A DNA stretch of 7,088 nucleotides from DYCT01 sp051875715 (lineage in GTDB: Bacteria > Bacteroidota > Bacteroidia > Bacteroidales > Bacteroidaceae): contig JBJEHD010000088.1 in the NCBI GenBank assembly GCA_051875715.1, positions 1 to 7,088 on the forward strand. The letters are read 5' to 3'. Under the pieces are notes generated by a model. That model did not search any database. It saw only the letters and a program-made list of their open reading frames with translations, and had not been told where the DNA came from. This document shows, in pieces, positions 1-7,035 of the stretch. The first letter of the stretch is position 1. Every line of letters begins with the position of its first letter. A program made the position numbers and the translations under genes.

Positions 1-51
1 ATGCCAAAAAGAAAGTTCGTTTGCGCATAAAGGCCTAATGACCGTTTTGGG
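1..51 (+). repeat. Left arm of a perfect 51-bp inverted repeat
   Basis: The first 51 bases are the exact reverse complement of 7036-7086, with no mismatch. On the inner side identity stops sharply: GGG is followed by ATAATT here, but by TTAGTA on the reverse complement of the right arm. On the outer side identity runs to the window edge, so 51 bp is a minimum. The arm has 22 G+C of 51 bases, lower than the surrounding genes appear. It contains CCAAAA near its outer end (4-9) and TTTTGG near its inner end (45-50), a weak short inverted pair, plus the palindromes TGCGCA and AGGCCT. Its function is unknown. It may be a mobile-element end, a recombination site, the 5' end of a duplicated outward gene, or an assembly boundary. 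Confidence 0.95.
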
Positions 52-77
52 ATAATTGAATGTTTTTCCTAACTTTG
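46..77 (+). promoter_or_regulatory. Bacteroidota-type promoter of the LysM/PorT/thiD unit
   Basis: TAACTTTG at 70-77 is a full match to the TAnnTTTG -7 box used by the primary sigma factor of Bacteroidota. TTTG at 46-49 matches the -33 element, and the centre-to-centre distance is 26 bp, as expected for -33 and -7. Transcription would start around 83-86, giving a leader of about 30 nt before the ATG at 113. The -33 element lies inside the left arm of the inverted repeat. The -7 box is strong evidence; the -33 assignment is weaker because TTTG is short. Confidence 0.75.
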
Positions 78-112
78 CAGCCAAGTTTTTCCAGCATAAC
101 AAATCGAAGCAG

Positions 113-1897
113 ATGAGAACCCCTATCCTATTATCCCTGCTGTTCTGGATGAGCGCATGCCTGCTGCCCCTCCATGCACAAGAAAAGGCCGACACCGACG
201 CCTACTTCCTCCACACCGTGGAGAAAGGACAAGGGCTGTACGGCATCGCCAGCATGTACCGCGTGAGCCAGCAAGACATCATCCGGCTGAACCCCGGATG
301 CGACAAGCAACTCCGGGCAGGACAGACCCTGCGCATCCCGCAAGGTGCACAGACCGGCACACGTTTCCACACCATCCAGGCGAAAGAGACGCTGTATGGG
401 CTGAGCGTGAAATACGGCGTCACGGCCAAGAAAATCTGTGAGGCCAACCCCGGACTGAGCGCCGACAACTTCCGCATCGGCCGGGTGGTGGCCATCCCTG
501 CCTCCGACGAGGCCGCATCCCCCGCACCTGCCGCATCGGCCACACCCGCCCACGACACGCGCGACGGCTCGTCGCGCTGCCGCGACATGCACCGCGTGGA
601 AAAGAAGGAGACCCTCTTCAGCGTCAGCCGGAAATACGGCATCAGCCAGGACGAACTCATCGAAGCCAACCCCGAACTGAAGAAGGGAATGAAGAAGGGC
701 ATGTTCCTCTGTATCCCCTATCCGAAACAGGCAGCGGCCCCGACGACCGACACCCCGGCCGGACGGACCCCCACCGACCGCGAACTGTTCGACCAGAACC
801 GCACTGCCGAGCCAGCGATGGGCAACCGGCTGAAAGCCGCCCTGATACTGCCCTTCGGCACCAAAGAAGCCTCCTCGACCGAGACGGCCCGCATGGTGGA
901 ATACTACGAAGGATTCCTCCTGGCAGCCGACAGCCTCAAGCGGAAGGGCCTGTCGATGGACCTCTACGTCTACGATTCGGGCGACGCCTCCGCATCGGTG
1001 GAACCCCTCCTGCGCAAACCCGAACTGAAGGAGATGGACATCCTGTTCGGACCGATGCACGGGAAACACATCGGGCCGATGGCGGCTTTCGCCCGCCAAC
1101 ATGGCATCCCGCTCGTCATCCCCTTCACCTCGAAATGCGACGAGGTGTATGACAACCCCTACGTCGTACAAATCAACACGCCGCAGACCTACCTCTACTC
1201 GGAGGTGTACGAACACTTCGTGCGCAAGTTCGGACGATCCAACGTCGTCTTCCTCCAAACGGAACACGACGAAGCCGACAAGACGGACTTCGTCGACGGC
1301 CTGCGCCACGAACTGGAGGCACACGGCATCCGGCACACCACCCTCGACGCCAGCGCACTGACGGCCGAGACGCTCCGGACCACGCTGGCCGACGGACAAG
1401 AGAACATCTTCATCCCCACCTCGGGAAGCCACCTGCCCCTCACCCGCATCCTGCCCCAACTCGTCGTGCTCGGCCGCGAGAACCCCGAACAACACATCAG
1501 CCTGTTCGGCTATCCCGAATGGCAGACCTACACCAAAGACTTCCTGGAGAACTTCTACGAACTCGACACGTATTTCTACTCGTCGTTCTACACCAACAAC
1601 CTCTTTCCGCAAGCGGTGGAATTCACCCGGAAATACCGCACCTGGTACGGCAAGGACATGATGCACAGCTATCCGAAATTCGGCATGCTGGGCTTCGACA
1701 CGGGCTACTTCTTCCTCAAGGCGATGGCCGACCACAAAGGCCGCCTGACCGACGGACTGAACGCCACCCACGTGACCTCCATCCAGACGGGATTCAAGTT
1801 CGAACGGGTGAACAACTGGGGCGGTTTCATCAACCGAAAGGTGTTCTTCGTTCATTTCACCAAGGATTTCGAACTCATCAAGCTGGATTTCGAATGA
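113..1897 (+). CDS. Secreted triple-LysM protein with a periplasmic-binding-protein-like domain
   Basis: This 594-residue protein has a signal peptide (about residues 1-22, hydrophobic core ILLSLLF, likely cut after LHA). Three LysM repeats follow at about 31-76, 84-129 and 159-203, each with the HTV/HTI/HRV...TLYGLS...YGV...NP...IP pattern. An Ala/Pro/Ser-rich linker (about 130-155) separates repeats 2 and 3. The rest, from about 238, resembles a type 1 periplasmic-binding or leucine-binding fold (AALILPFG, YYEGFLLAADSL, FGPMHGKH, GIPLVIPF). LysM binds glycan of peptidoglycan, so a periplasmic or outer-membrane-associated role is expected. The ligand is unknown, and a scaffold role is as likely as solute binding. 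I chose the ATG at 113 because an in-frame ATG at 56 lies upstream of the -7 box and would put extra residues before the signal peptide. The stop overlaps the next start (ATGA). A Cys at residue 16 lies in MSAC, a poor lipobox. Confidence 0.9.
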   Translation: MRTPILLSLLFWMSACLLPLHAQEKADTDAYFLHTVEKGQGLYGIASMYRVSQQDIIRLNPGCDKQLRAGQTLRIPQGAQTGTRFHTIQAKETLYGLSVKYGVTAKKICEANPGLSADNFRIGRVVAIPASDEAASPAPAASATPAHDTRDGSSRCRDMHRVEKKETLFSVSRKYGISQDELIEANPELKKGMKKGMFLCIPYPKQAAAPTTDTPAGRTPTDRELFDQNRTAEPAMGNRLKAALILPFGTKEASSTETARMVEYYEGFLLAADSLKRKGLSMDLYVYDSGDASASVEPLLRKPELKEMDILFGPMHGKHIGPMAAFARQHGIPLVIPFTSKCDEVYDNPYVVQINTPQTYLYSEVYEHFVRKFGRSNVVFLQTEHDEADKTDFVDGLRHELEAHGIRHTTLDASALTAETLRTTLADGQENIFIPTSGSHLPLTRILPQLVVLGRENPEQHISLFGYPEWQTYTKDFLENFYELDTYFYSSFYTNNLFPQAVEFTRKYRTWYGKDMMHSYPKFGMLGFDTGYFFLKAMADHKGRLTDGLNATHVTSIQTGFKFERVNNWGGFINRKVFFVHFTKDFELIKLDFE

Positions 1898-2571
1898 GAC
1901 ACGCTCGCCTACTCCTCCTCGTCCTGCTGTTGGCAATGGCCCGGCAGGCTTCGGCCCAACTGGGCGACCTGCGCCACAACTGGGCCGTAGGGGCAAACGC
2001 CGCCTTGTCGATGAACCGCGTATCGTTTGCCTCCGAAGTGCCGGTGAAGCAGCAAATGCAGCTGGCCCCCGCCTTCGGACTGACCGCACGCTACGTCTCC
2101 GAGAAATACTTTGCCATGCTGTGCGGCGTACAACTGGAACTGAACTGGGCGCAGCGAGGCTGGAAAGAAGACCCTGAAGAAAAGCCCTATGCCTACGAAC
2201 GAACCATGAACTATCTGGAAATCCCCTTCATGGTCCACCTGGCCTTCGGCAACGAGCGGAAAGCCCTGTTCTTCGTCAACGCCGGTCCGCAACTGGCAAT
2301 ACTGATTGGCGAGCAGGAGTCCTTTGGCGGCGAATGGCAGAGCCTGCAATACGAGCAGCACGGCAAAGCCGCCGAGCACCGTTTCGACTACGGCATCGTC
2401 GGGGGCGCAGGCATGGAACTCTGCACCCGCGCAGGCCATTTCCTGCTGGAGGGCCGCTACCACTTCGGACTGGCCGACTTCTTCCGCAACTCCAAGCGCG
2501 ACTATTTCGGCCGGTCGGCCCACACCAACATCTCGGTGCGGCTGACCTATCTGTTCGACTTGACCCGCTGA
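1894..2571 (+). CDS. PorT-family outer-membrane beta-barrel protein
   Basis: This 225-residue protein has a clear signal peptide (MRHAR, then a Leu-rich core, likely cut after ASA at residue 21). The mature part alternates aromatic and polar residues as in amphipathic strands (NWAVGANAALSMNR, APAFGLTARYVSEKYFAM, FLLEGRYHFGLADF, ISVRLTYLFDL), with loop-like segments between. This pattern and length fit the PorT/OMP_b-brl_2 group of small barrels common in Bacteroidota. These sit in the outer membrane and mostly lack an assigned substrate; the type member PorT is linked to gingipain secretion, but that role should not be transferred here. The start overlaps the upstream stop by 4 bp (ATGA), so translation is probably coupled to the LysM protein and the two may work as a pair. 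It does not look truncated. Confidence 0.85.
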   Translation: MRHARLLLLVLLLAMARQASAQLGDLRHNWAVGANAALSMNRVSFASEVPVKQQMQLAPAFGLTARYVSEKYFAMLCGVQLELNWAQRGWKEDPEEKPYAYERTMNYLEIPFMVHLAFGNERKALFFVNAGPQLAILIGEQESFGGEWQSLQYEQHGKAAEHRFDYGIVGGAGMELCTRAGHFLLEGRYHFGLADFFRNSKRDYFGRSAHTNISVRLTYLFDLTR

Positions 2572-2598
2572 ACGGCCTCGCGCACGCATCAGTACAAC

Positions 2599-2605
2599 AA
2601 GGAGG
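2599..2605 (+). promoter_or_regulatory. Strong Shine-Dalgarno site for thiD
   Basis: AAGGAGG lies 7 bases before the ATG at 2613 and is a near-perfect anti-16S match. The fabD, patatin, amylase and LysM-protein starts have no comparable motif. The site fixes the thiD start, since the open frame continues far upstream (to 2334) inside the preceding gene. Confidence 0.85.
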
Positions 2606-2612
2606 AAAAAGG

Positions 2613-3443
2613 ATGAGAAGAAGATACCCCGTCGTCTTAAGCATCGCCGGCTCGGACTGCAGCGGAGGGGCCGGCATACAGGCCGACCTCAAGACCATCT
2701 CGGCACTGGGTGCCTACGCCGCCACGGCCATCACGGCCATCACCGTGCAAAACACAAGGGGGGTGAGCGCAGTGGTCCCCGTGCCGGCTGCGTGTGTGGG
2801 GGCACAAGTGGCCGCCGTGATGGACGACCTGCGGCCCGACGCCATCAAGATAGGCATGCTGACCGACGCCGAGGTCATACGCACGCTCCGCGCCACCCTG
2901 CTTGCCTGTCCGCCCTGCCCCGTCGTGCTGGACCCCGTCATGGTGTCGACCAGCGGCAGGCGTCTGCTGGCCGAAGAAGCCGTAGAAGCCCTGGTGAGCG
3001 AACTCTTCCCACTCTGCACCCTTATCACACCCAACCTGGCCGAAGCCACAGTCCTGACCGGACTGCCCATCAACAACACCACCGACATGCAACAGGCTGC
3101 CCGCCGACTGCTCGACCTGGGCTGCAAAGCCGTCTTGCTGAAAGGCGGACACCTGGCCGGACAAACGGCCACCGATGTTCTGGACACCGGCACGGAGGTA
3201 CGCCTGCTGGACGCCGCACACATCGAGAGCCCCAACACCCACGGCACCGGCTGCACGCTCTCGGCCGCCATCGCCACGTTCGTCGCCTTGGGACGTCCGC
3301 TGCCGGAAGCCGTCGCAGAGGCCAAGGCTTTCGTCCACACCGCCATCGAAATGGGACGCGACGTGCAGGCCGGAGAAGGGAACGGCCCCCTCAACCACCT
3401 CTTCGCCCCGCAAAAAATGCACATTTTGGAAGAAAAAGTGTAA
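2613..3443 (+). CDS. thiD: Hydroxymethylpyrimidine/phosphomethylpyrimidine kinase
   Basis: This 276-residue cytoplasmic enzyme phosphorylates HMP and then HMP-phosphate to HMP-pyrophosphate, the pyrimidine half of thiamine. The ribokinase-fold signatures of ThiD are all present: IAGSDCSGGAGIQADLK (11-27), TVQNTRGV (44-51, with Gln46 at the HMP-contacting position), KIGML (79-83), DPVMVSTSG (107-115), TPNLAEA (139-145), LLKGGH (175-180) and the anion-hole/catalytic NTHGTGCTLSAA (208-219, Cys214 in the usual place). The length is normal for the single-domain form, with no ThiE fusion. The start is set by the AAGGAGG site. The gene sits 41 bp after the PorT-type gene with no visible terminator, so it probably shares that transcript. 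Some homologues phosphorylate pyridoxal as well; sequence alone does not exclude this. No other thiamine gene is in the window. Confidence 0.95.
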   Translation: MRRRYPVVLSIAGSDCSGGAGIQADLKTISALGAYAATAITAITVQNTRGVSAVVPVPAACVGAQVAAVMDDLRPDAIKIGMLTDAEVIRTLRATLLACPPCPVVLDPVMVSTSGRRLLAEEAVEALVSELFPLCTLITPNLAEATVLTGLPINNTTDMQQAARRLLDLGCKAVLLKGGHLAGQTATDVLDTGTEVRLLDAAHIESPNTHGTGCTLSAAIATFVALGRPLPEAVAEAKAFVHTAIEMGRDVQAGEGNGPLNHLFAPQKMHILEEKV

Positions 3444-3461
3444 CCTCTGCGTTTTTATTGC

Positions 3462-3469
3462 TACTTTTG
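3462..3469 (+). promoter_or_regulatory. -7 box of the fabD promoter
   Basis: TACTTTTG matches TAnnTTTG fully and is followed by CACC, much like the first promoter (TAACTTTG then CAGCC). It lies 18 bp after the thiD stop, and the predicted start point near 3475 leaves a leader of about 45 nt before fabD. No good TTTG is present 26 bp upstream (the region reads AGTGT), so the -33 element is weak or absent. Confidence 0.65.
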
Positions 3470-3519
3470 CACCCCGAATCGAGCATTCGAGCAACCATAA
3501 CAATTAAATATCAAACCGT

Positions 3520-4401
3520 ATGAAAGCATTTGTATTTCCGGGCCAAGGCGCCCAATTCGTCGGAATGGGCAAAGACCTGTATGAAAACCATCCTCTCGCC
3601 CACGACCTATTCGAGAAAGCCAACGACATATTGGGATATCGCATCACCGACATCATGTTTGAAGGAACAGACGAAGACCTCCGCCAGACGAAGGTGACAC
3701 AACCCGCCGTGTTCCTCCACTCGGTCATCTCGGCCTTGTGCATGGGCGAAGCATTCTGCCCCGACATGGTGGCCGGACACTCGCTGGGCGAGTTCTCCGC
3801 TCTGGTAGCCGCCGGAGCCTTGTCGTTCGAAGACGGACTGAAACTGGTCTATGCACGTGCCATGGCCATGCAGAAGGCTTGTGAGGCGACCCCGTCGACC
3901 ATGGCAGCCATCATCGCCCTGCCGGATGAAAAGGTGGAAGAAATATGCGCCGGCATCACCGACGAGGTATGCGTACCGGCCAACTACAACTGTCCGGGAC
4001 AGATTGTCATCTCGGGTTCGATGGCCGGCATCGCCCAGGCTTGCGAACAGATGAAGGCAGCCGGTGCCAAGCGGGCCTTGCCGCTCAAGGTGGGCGGCGC
4101 CTTCCACTCGCCGCTGATGCAGCCGGCCCAGGTGGAACTGGAGGCAGCCATCAACGCCACTACCTTCCAGACACCCCGATGCCCCGTCTACCAGAACGTG
4201 GATGCCAAGCCACATACCGACGCCGACGAAATCAAGCGAAACCTGGTGGCCCAGCTGACCGCCTCGGTACGCTGGACGCAGACCGTACGCAACATGGTGG
4301 CCGACGGAGCAACCGACTTCACCGAATGCGGACCGGGCGCCGTGCTGCAAGGGCTCGTCAAGAAAATCGACGCCAACGTAAGCGCACACGGCATCGGATA
4401 A
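3520..4401 (+). CDS. fabD: Malonyl-CoA:acyl-carrier-protein transacylase
   Basis: This 293-residue cytoplasmic enzyme moves malonyl from CoA to ACP, supplying the extender unit for fatty-acid synthesis. Family motifs appear in order: FPGQGAQFVGMG (6-17, oxyanion-side Gln12), QPAVF (61-65), the nucleophile elbow GHSLGEFSAL (86-95, Ser88), Arg113 in YARAMAMQ (binds the malonyl carboxylate), NCPGQIVISG (157-166), the catalytic His196 in GGAFHSPLM and the C-terminal GPGAVLQGLVKKI. The length is typical and nothing is missing. The ATG at 3520 is the first in frame after the -7 box and gives the conserved N-terminus; the leader is A-rich without a Shine-Dalgarno. No other fab gene or acpP is adjacent. 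A terminator-like hairpin follows, so it may be expressed as a single gene. Confidence 0.97.
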   Translation: MKAFVFPGQGAQFVGMGKDLYENHPLAHDLFEKANDILGYRITDIMFEGTDEDLRQTKVTQPAVFLHSVISALCMGEAFCPDMVAGHSLGEFSALVAAGALSFEDGLKLVYARAMAMQKACEATPSTMAAIIALPDEKVEEICAGITDEVCVPANYNCPGQIVISGSMAGIAQACEQMKAAGAKRALPLKVGGAFHSPLMQPAQVELEAAINATTFQTPRCPVYQNVDAKPHTDADEIKRNLVAQLTASVRWTQTVRNMVADGATDFTECGPGAVLQGLVKKIDANVSAHGIG

Positions 4402-4421
4402 GGCAACTCCCCCATCCGACC

Positions 4422-4481
4422 CCAAGCCAAACAGGCCGCGACCTTCGCTCTTTCCGGTAGAGGCACGGCCTGCTTGGTTTT
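4422..4481 (+). terminator. Candidate intrinsic terminator after fabD
   Basis: CAGGCCG (4432-4438) pairs with CGGCCTG (4466-4472). CCAAG (4422-4426) pairs with CTTGG (4473-4477), leaving a 5-nt left-side bulge. TTTT (4478-4481) follows the stem at once. The 27-nt loop can form a small inner hairpin, CTCT (4448-4451) with AGAG (4459-4462). The bulge, long loop and short T-run make this an imperfect terminator, and read-through into the patatin gene is plausible. Confidence 0.6.
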
Positions 4482-4514
4482 ACCCAACAAAACAACCGAT
4501 TTCCTCATCACACC

Positions 4515-5321
4515 ATGCAGCAAACCATTTATCACGGAACAAGTCGTCCCTATGAAATTGGCTTTGCCTTGAGCGGCGGATTCATTAAGGGATTTGCCCA
4601 TCTCGGAACCATCCAAGCCTTGCTGGAGCATGACATTCGGCCAGACATCATCTCCGGCGTCAGCGCAGGAGCCCTGGCCGGTGTGTTTTTTGCCGACGGG
4701 AACGAGCCGTACCGGGTGGTCGAACTCTTCACCAACCACAAGTTCATGGACCTGACCAGTTGGGCGCGTACGACGGCCGGACTATTCAAGTTGGACGATT
4801 TCATGGATTTTCTGCGCGAGAACCTGCACGCCCGCCGGCTGGAGGACCTCCGCATCCCTCTCGTGGTCACGGCCACCGACCTCGACCACGGGCAAAGCGT
4901 CCACTTCCATCGCGGCAGCATCGCCGAACGCATTGCAGCCTCGTGTTGCATGCCCGTACTCTTCGCCCCCGTCTCCATCGACGGAGTGGACTACGTAGAC
5001 GGCGGTGTGTTCCAGAACCTGCCCGTCTCAGTCATCCGGGGCGAATGCCACAAGGTAGTGGCTATCAACGTCAGCCCCATCGCCCCGCAGGAATACAAGC
5101 GAAACGTGGTAAACATCGCCATGCGGTCGTATCACTTCATGTTTCGCGCCAACACCTTTGCCGACAAGGAGCTGTGCGACCTCCTGATCGAGACGCGCGG
5201 ACTGACCAACTACAGCAACACGGAACTGGACAAGGCCGACGAGATATTCGAACTGGGATACCGAAACGCTACCGAAACCATCGACCGCCTGCTGCACGAG
5301 CATGGCTCGGTGTGGAAATAA
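4515..5321 (+). CDS. Patatin-like phospholipase / lipid acyl hydrolase
   Basis: This 268-residue protein has no signal peptide and is probably cytoplasmic. Patatin-fold hallmarks are the oxyanion-loop segment LSGGFIKGFAHLG (19-31), the nucleophile elbow GVSAG (48-52, Ser50) and the catalytic-dyad aspartate in DGG (162-164, Asp162). Between them are IPLVVTATDLDHG (114-126) and AASCCMPVLFAPV (141-153), typical of bacterial members related to E. coli RssA. The family hydrolyses acyl esters of phospholipids or other lipids; the physiological substrate here is unknown. The usual third glycine of the oxyanion loop (GGG) is Phe23. The start at 4515 gives the expected short N-terminus before the first strand; there is no Shine-Dalgarno. 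It lies 113 bp after fabD, beyond the terminator candidate, and I see no TAnnTTTG box in that gap. The amylase gene follows after 19 bp, so the two are probably co-transcribed. Confidence 0.9.
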   Translation: MQQTIYHGTSRPYEIGFALSGGFIKGFAHLGTIQALLEHDIRPDIISGVSAGALAGVFFADGNEPYRVVELFTNHKFMDLTSWARTTAGLFKLDDFMDFLRENLHARRLEDLRIPLVVTATDLDHGQSVHFHRGSIAERIAASCCMPVLFAPVSIDGVDYVDGGVFQNLPVSVIRGECHKVVAINVSPIAPQEYKRNVVNIAMRSYHFMFRANTFADKELCDLLIETRGLTNYSNTELDKADEIFELGYRNATETIDRLLHEHGSVWK

Positions 5322-5340
5322 CAAAAACAACAACATCTCT

Positions 5341-7035
5341 ATGGAAAAAGATAAAATCATCATCTATCAGGTCATGACCCGCCTCTTCGGCAACGACAAC
5401 GACCATTGCCAGGCCGACGGGACACTGGCCCAAAACGGATGCGGCAAGATGGCCGACTTCACACCCCGCGCCCTGCAGGAAATCAAAGCACTGGGGGCTA
5501 CACACGTGTGGTACACCGGCCTGCTGGAGCACGCCACGCAAACCGACTACCGACGCTACGGCATCCGCCCCGACCATCCGGCCGTCGTCAAAGGAAAGGC
5601 CGGTTCGCCCTATGCCATCAAAGATTATTACGACATCGACCCCGACCTGGCCAACGACGTACCGAACCGGATGCGCGAGTTCGACAACCTCGTACGCCGC
5701 ACCCATCAGGCCGGACTGAAAATGGTCATCGACTTCGTGCCGAACCACGTGGCCCGGCAATATCATTCGGATGCCTGCCCGAGCGGGACAACCGACCTCG
5801 GCGCCGCCGACGATCCGACACAGGCCTTCAGCCCGTACAACAACTTCTACTACATCCCCGGAACCCCCTTCCAGGGACAATTCGACCTACGGGCCGGTGC
5901 AGCCGAAGCGTACGAAGAACAGCCGGCACGGGCTACGGGCAACAACCGTTTCGACGCATACCCCACCCGAAACGACTGGTATGAGACCGTCAAACTGAAC
6001 TACGGAGTGGACTACACGAACGGCGGAGCCTGCCACTTCGACCCCGTCCCCGACACCTGGGAGAAGATGCGCGACATCCTCCTCTTCTGGGCCGCCCGGC
6101 GCGTGGATGCTTTCCGCTGCGACATGGCCGAAATGGTGCCTGTGGAATTTTGGGAATGGGTCATCCCGCAAATCAAGGCGAAACATCCCGCCGTGGTCTT
6201 CATCGCCGAGGTGTACAACCCCGCTGAATACCGAAACTACATCTTCCGCGGACATTTCGACTATCTGTACGACAAGGTAGGCTTGTACGACACCCTCCGG
6301 GGCATCACCTGTGGCTACGAATCGGCCACAGCCATCACCCGTTGCTGGCAAAGCCTGAACGGCATCGACCAGCACATGCTGCACTTCCTGGAGAACCACG
6401 ACGAGCAACGACTCGCCTCCGAATTCTTTGCCGGCAACGGGCGCAAGGGCATCCCGGCCCTGATTGTGACCGCCTGCCTGAACACCAATCCCGTCATGAT
6501 CTACTTCGGACAGGAACTGGGCGAACAAGGCATGGATACCGAAGGGTTCAGCGGACGCGACGGACGCACCACCATCTTCGATTACTGGAGCGTGCCCTCC
6601 ATCCGCCGCTGGCGAAACGGAGGCAAGTTTGGCGAAAGCCGTCTCACCCCGGAAGAGTCGGCCCTGCGCGCGTTCTACGTCCGTCTGCTGGGGTTGTGCC
6701 ACACCGAGGCTGCCTTGCGTGAAGGCCGGTTCTTCGACCTCACCTATGCCAACATCAACGGATGGCGGTTTGACGAACACCGGCAGTTCGCCTTCTTGCG
6801 CCAAGCCGGACGCGAACTGATCCTGGCCGTTGTCAACTTCTCCGACACGCCGGCCCACGTGGCCGTCAACATTCCGACCCATGCCTTCGACTACCTGGGC
6901 CTCCCCACGGTCGAAGCGGCCACGGCTGTCGACCTCCTTAGCGAACAAGAAGAGACCATCAGCCTCTCGCCCTATCGGGCTGCCGAGACACATCTCGAAC
7001 CAATGAGCGGCAAGTTGCTGAAGATTTGCTACTAA
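5341..7035 (+). CDS. Cytoplasmic alpha-amylase-family glycoside hydrolase (GH13)
   Basis: This 564-residue protein has the GH13 barrel motifs in order: region I DFVPNH (131-136), region II RVDAFRCDM (254-262, nucleophile Asp261), region III FIAEVY (287-292, acid/base Glu290) and region IV FLENHDE (349-355, Asp354). All three catalytic acids are present. The N-terminus (IIIYQVMTRLFG) enters the first barrel strand directly and GATHVWYTG gives the second. About residues 470-564 look like the C-terminal beta-sandwich. There is no signal peptide or lipobox, so this is not a surface Sus-type amylase; it probably acts on glycogen or imported maltodextrins in the cytoplasm. Whether it hydrolyses, branches or transfers glucan is not decided by these motifs. 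The start is the ATG at 5341; an in-frame ATG at 5302 overlaps the patatin gene and adds an Asn-rich tail. The stop codon abuts the right inverted-repeat arm. Confidence 0.92.
   Translation: MEKDKIIIYQVMTRLFGNDNDHCQADGTLAQNGCGKMADFTPRALQEIKALGATHVWYTGLLEHATQTDYRRYGIRPDHPAVVKGKAGSPYAIKDYYDIDPDLANDVPNRMREFDNLVRRTHQAGLKMVIDFVPNHVARQYHSDACPSGTTDLGAADDPTQAFSPYNNFYYIPGTPFQGQFDLRAGAAEAYEEQPARATGNNRFDAYPTRNDWYETVKLNYGVDYTNGGACHFDPVPDTWEKMRDILLFWAARRVDAFRCDMAEMVPVEFWEWVIPQIKAKHPAVVFIAEVYNPAEYRNYIFRGHFDYLYDKVGLYDTLRGITCGYESATAITRCWQSLNGIDQHMLHFLENHDEQRLASEFFAGNGRKGIPALIVTACLNTNPVMIYFGQELGEQGMDTEGFSGRDGRTTIFDYWSVPSIRRWRNGGKFGESRLTPEESALRAFYVRLLGLCHTEAALREGRFFDLTYANINGWRFDEHRQFAFLRQAGRELILAVVNFSDTPAHVAVNIPTHAFDYLGLPTVEAATAVDLLSEQEETISLSPYRAAETHLEPMSGKLLKICY

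Noticed and set aside
1..30. Nine-codon inward mini-ORF MPKRKFVCA in each repeat arm
   Set aside because: In the left arm it lies upstream of the predicted transcription start, has no ribosome site, and is short enough to be chance.
56..112. Upstream ATG start for the LysM protein
   Set aside because: It lies before the -7 box at 70-77, so it would not be on the transcript, and it puts 19 non-signal residues ahead of a good signal peptide.
155..166. Lipobox in the LysM protein (MSAC, Cys16)
   Set aside because: Met at -3 is unusual and the hydrophobic run continues past the Cys to LHA, which fits signal peptidase I better; lipidation is not fully excluded.
131..2089. 652-codon open frame on the minus strand across the LysM and PorT genes
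   Set aside because: It is an antisense shadow of GC-rich codons: the product has no recognisable domain and is low-complexity, rich in Gly, Val and Arg, while the + strand frames carry clear domains and signal peptides.
2572..2612. TPP riboswitch upstream of thiD
   Set aside because: The 41-bp gap is too short for the aptamer, and I see no conserved THI-box core there or in the end of the preceding gene.
2792..3523. Alternative-frame + strand ORFs within thiD and similar ones within fabD, patatin and amylase
   Set aside because: They are frame-shifted readings rich in Arg, Pro and His with no domain, and they lie inside genes with full sets of catalytic motifs.
5302..5340. Earlier ATG for the amylase
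   Set aside because: It overlaps the patatin gene and adds an Asn-rich stretch not expected before the first barrel strand; the ATG at 5341 starts right at the conserved fold.
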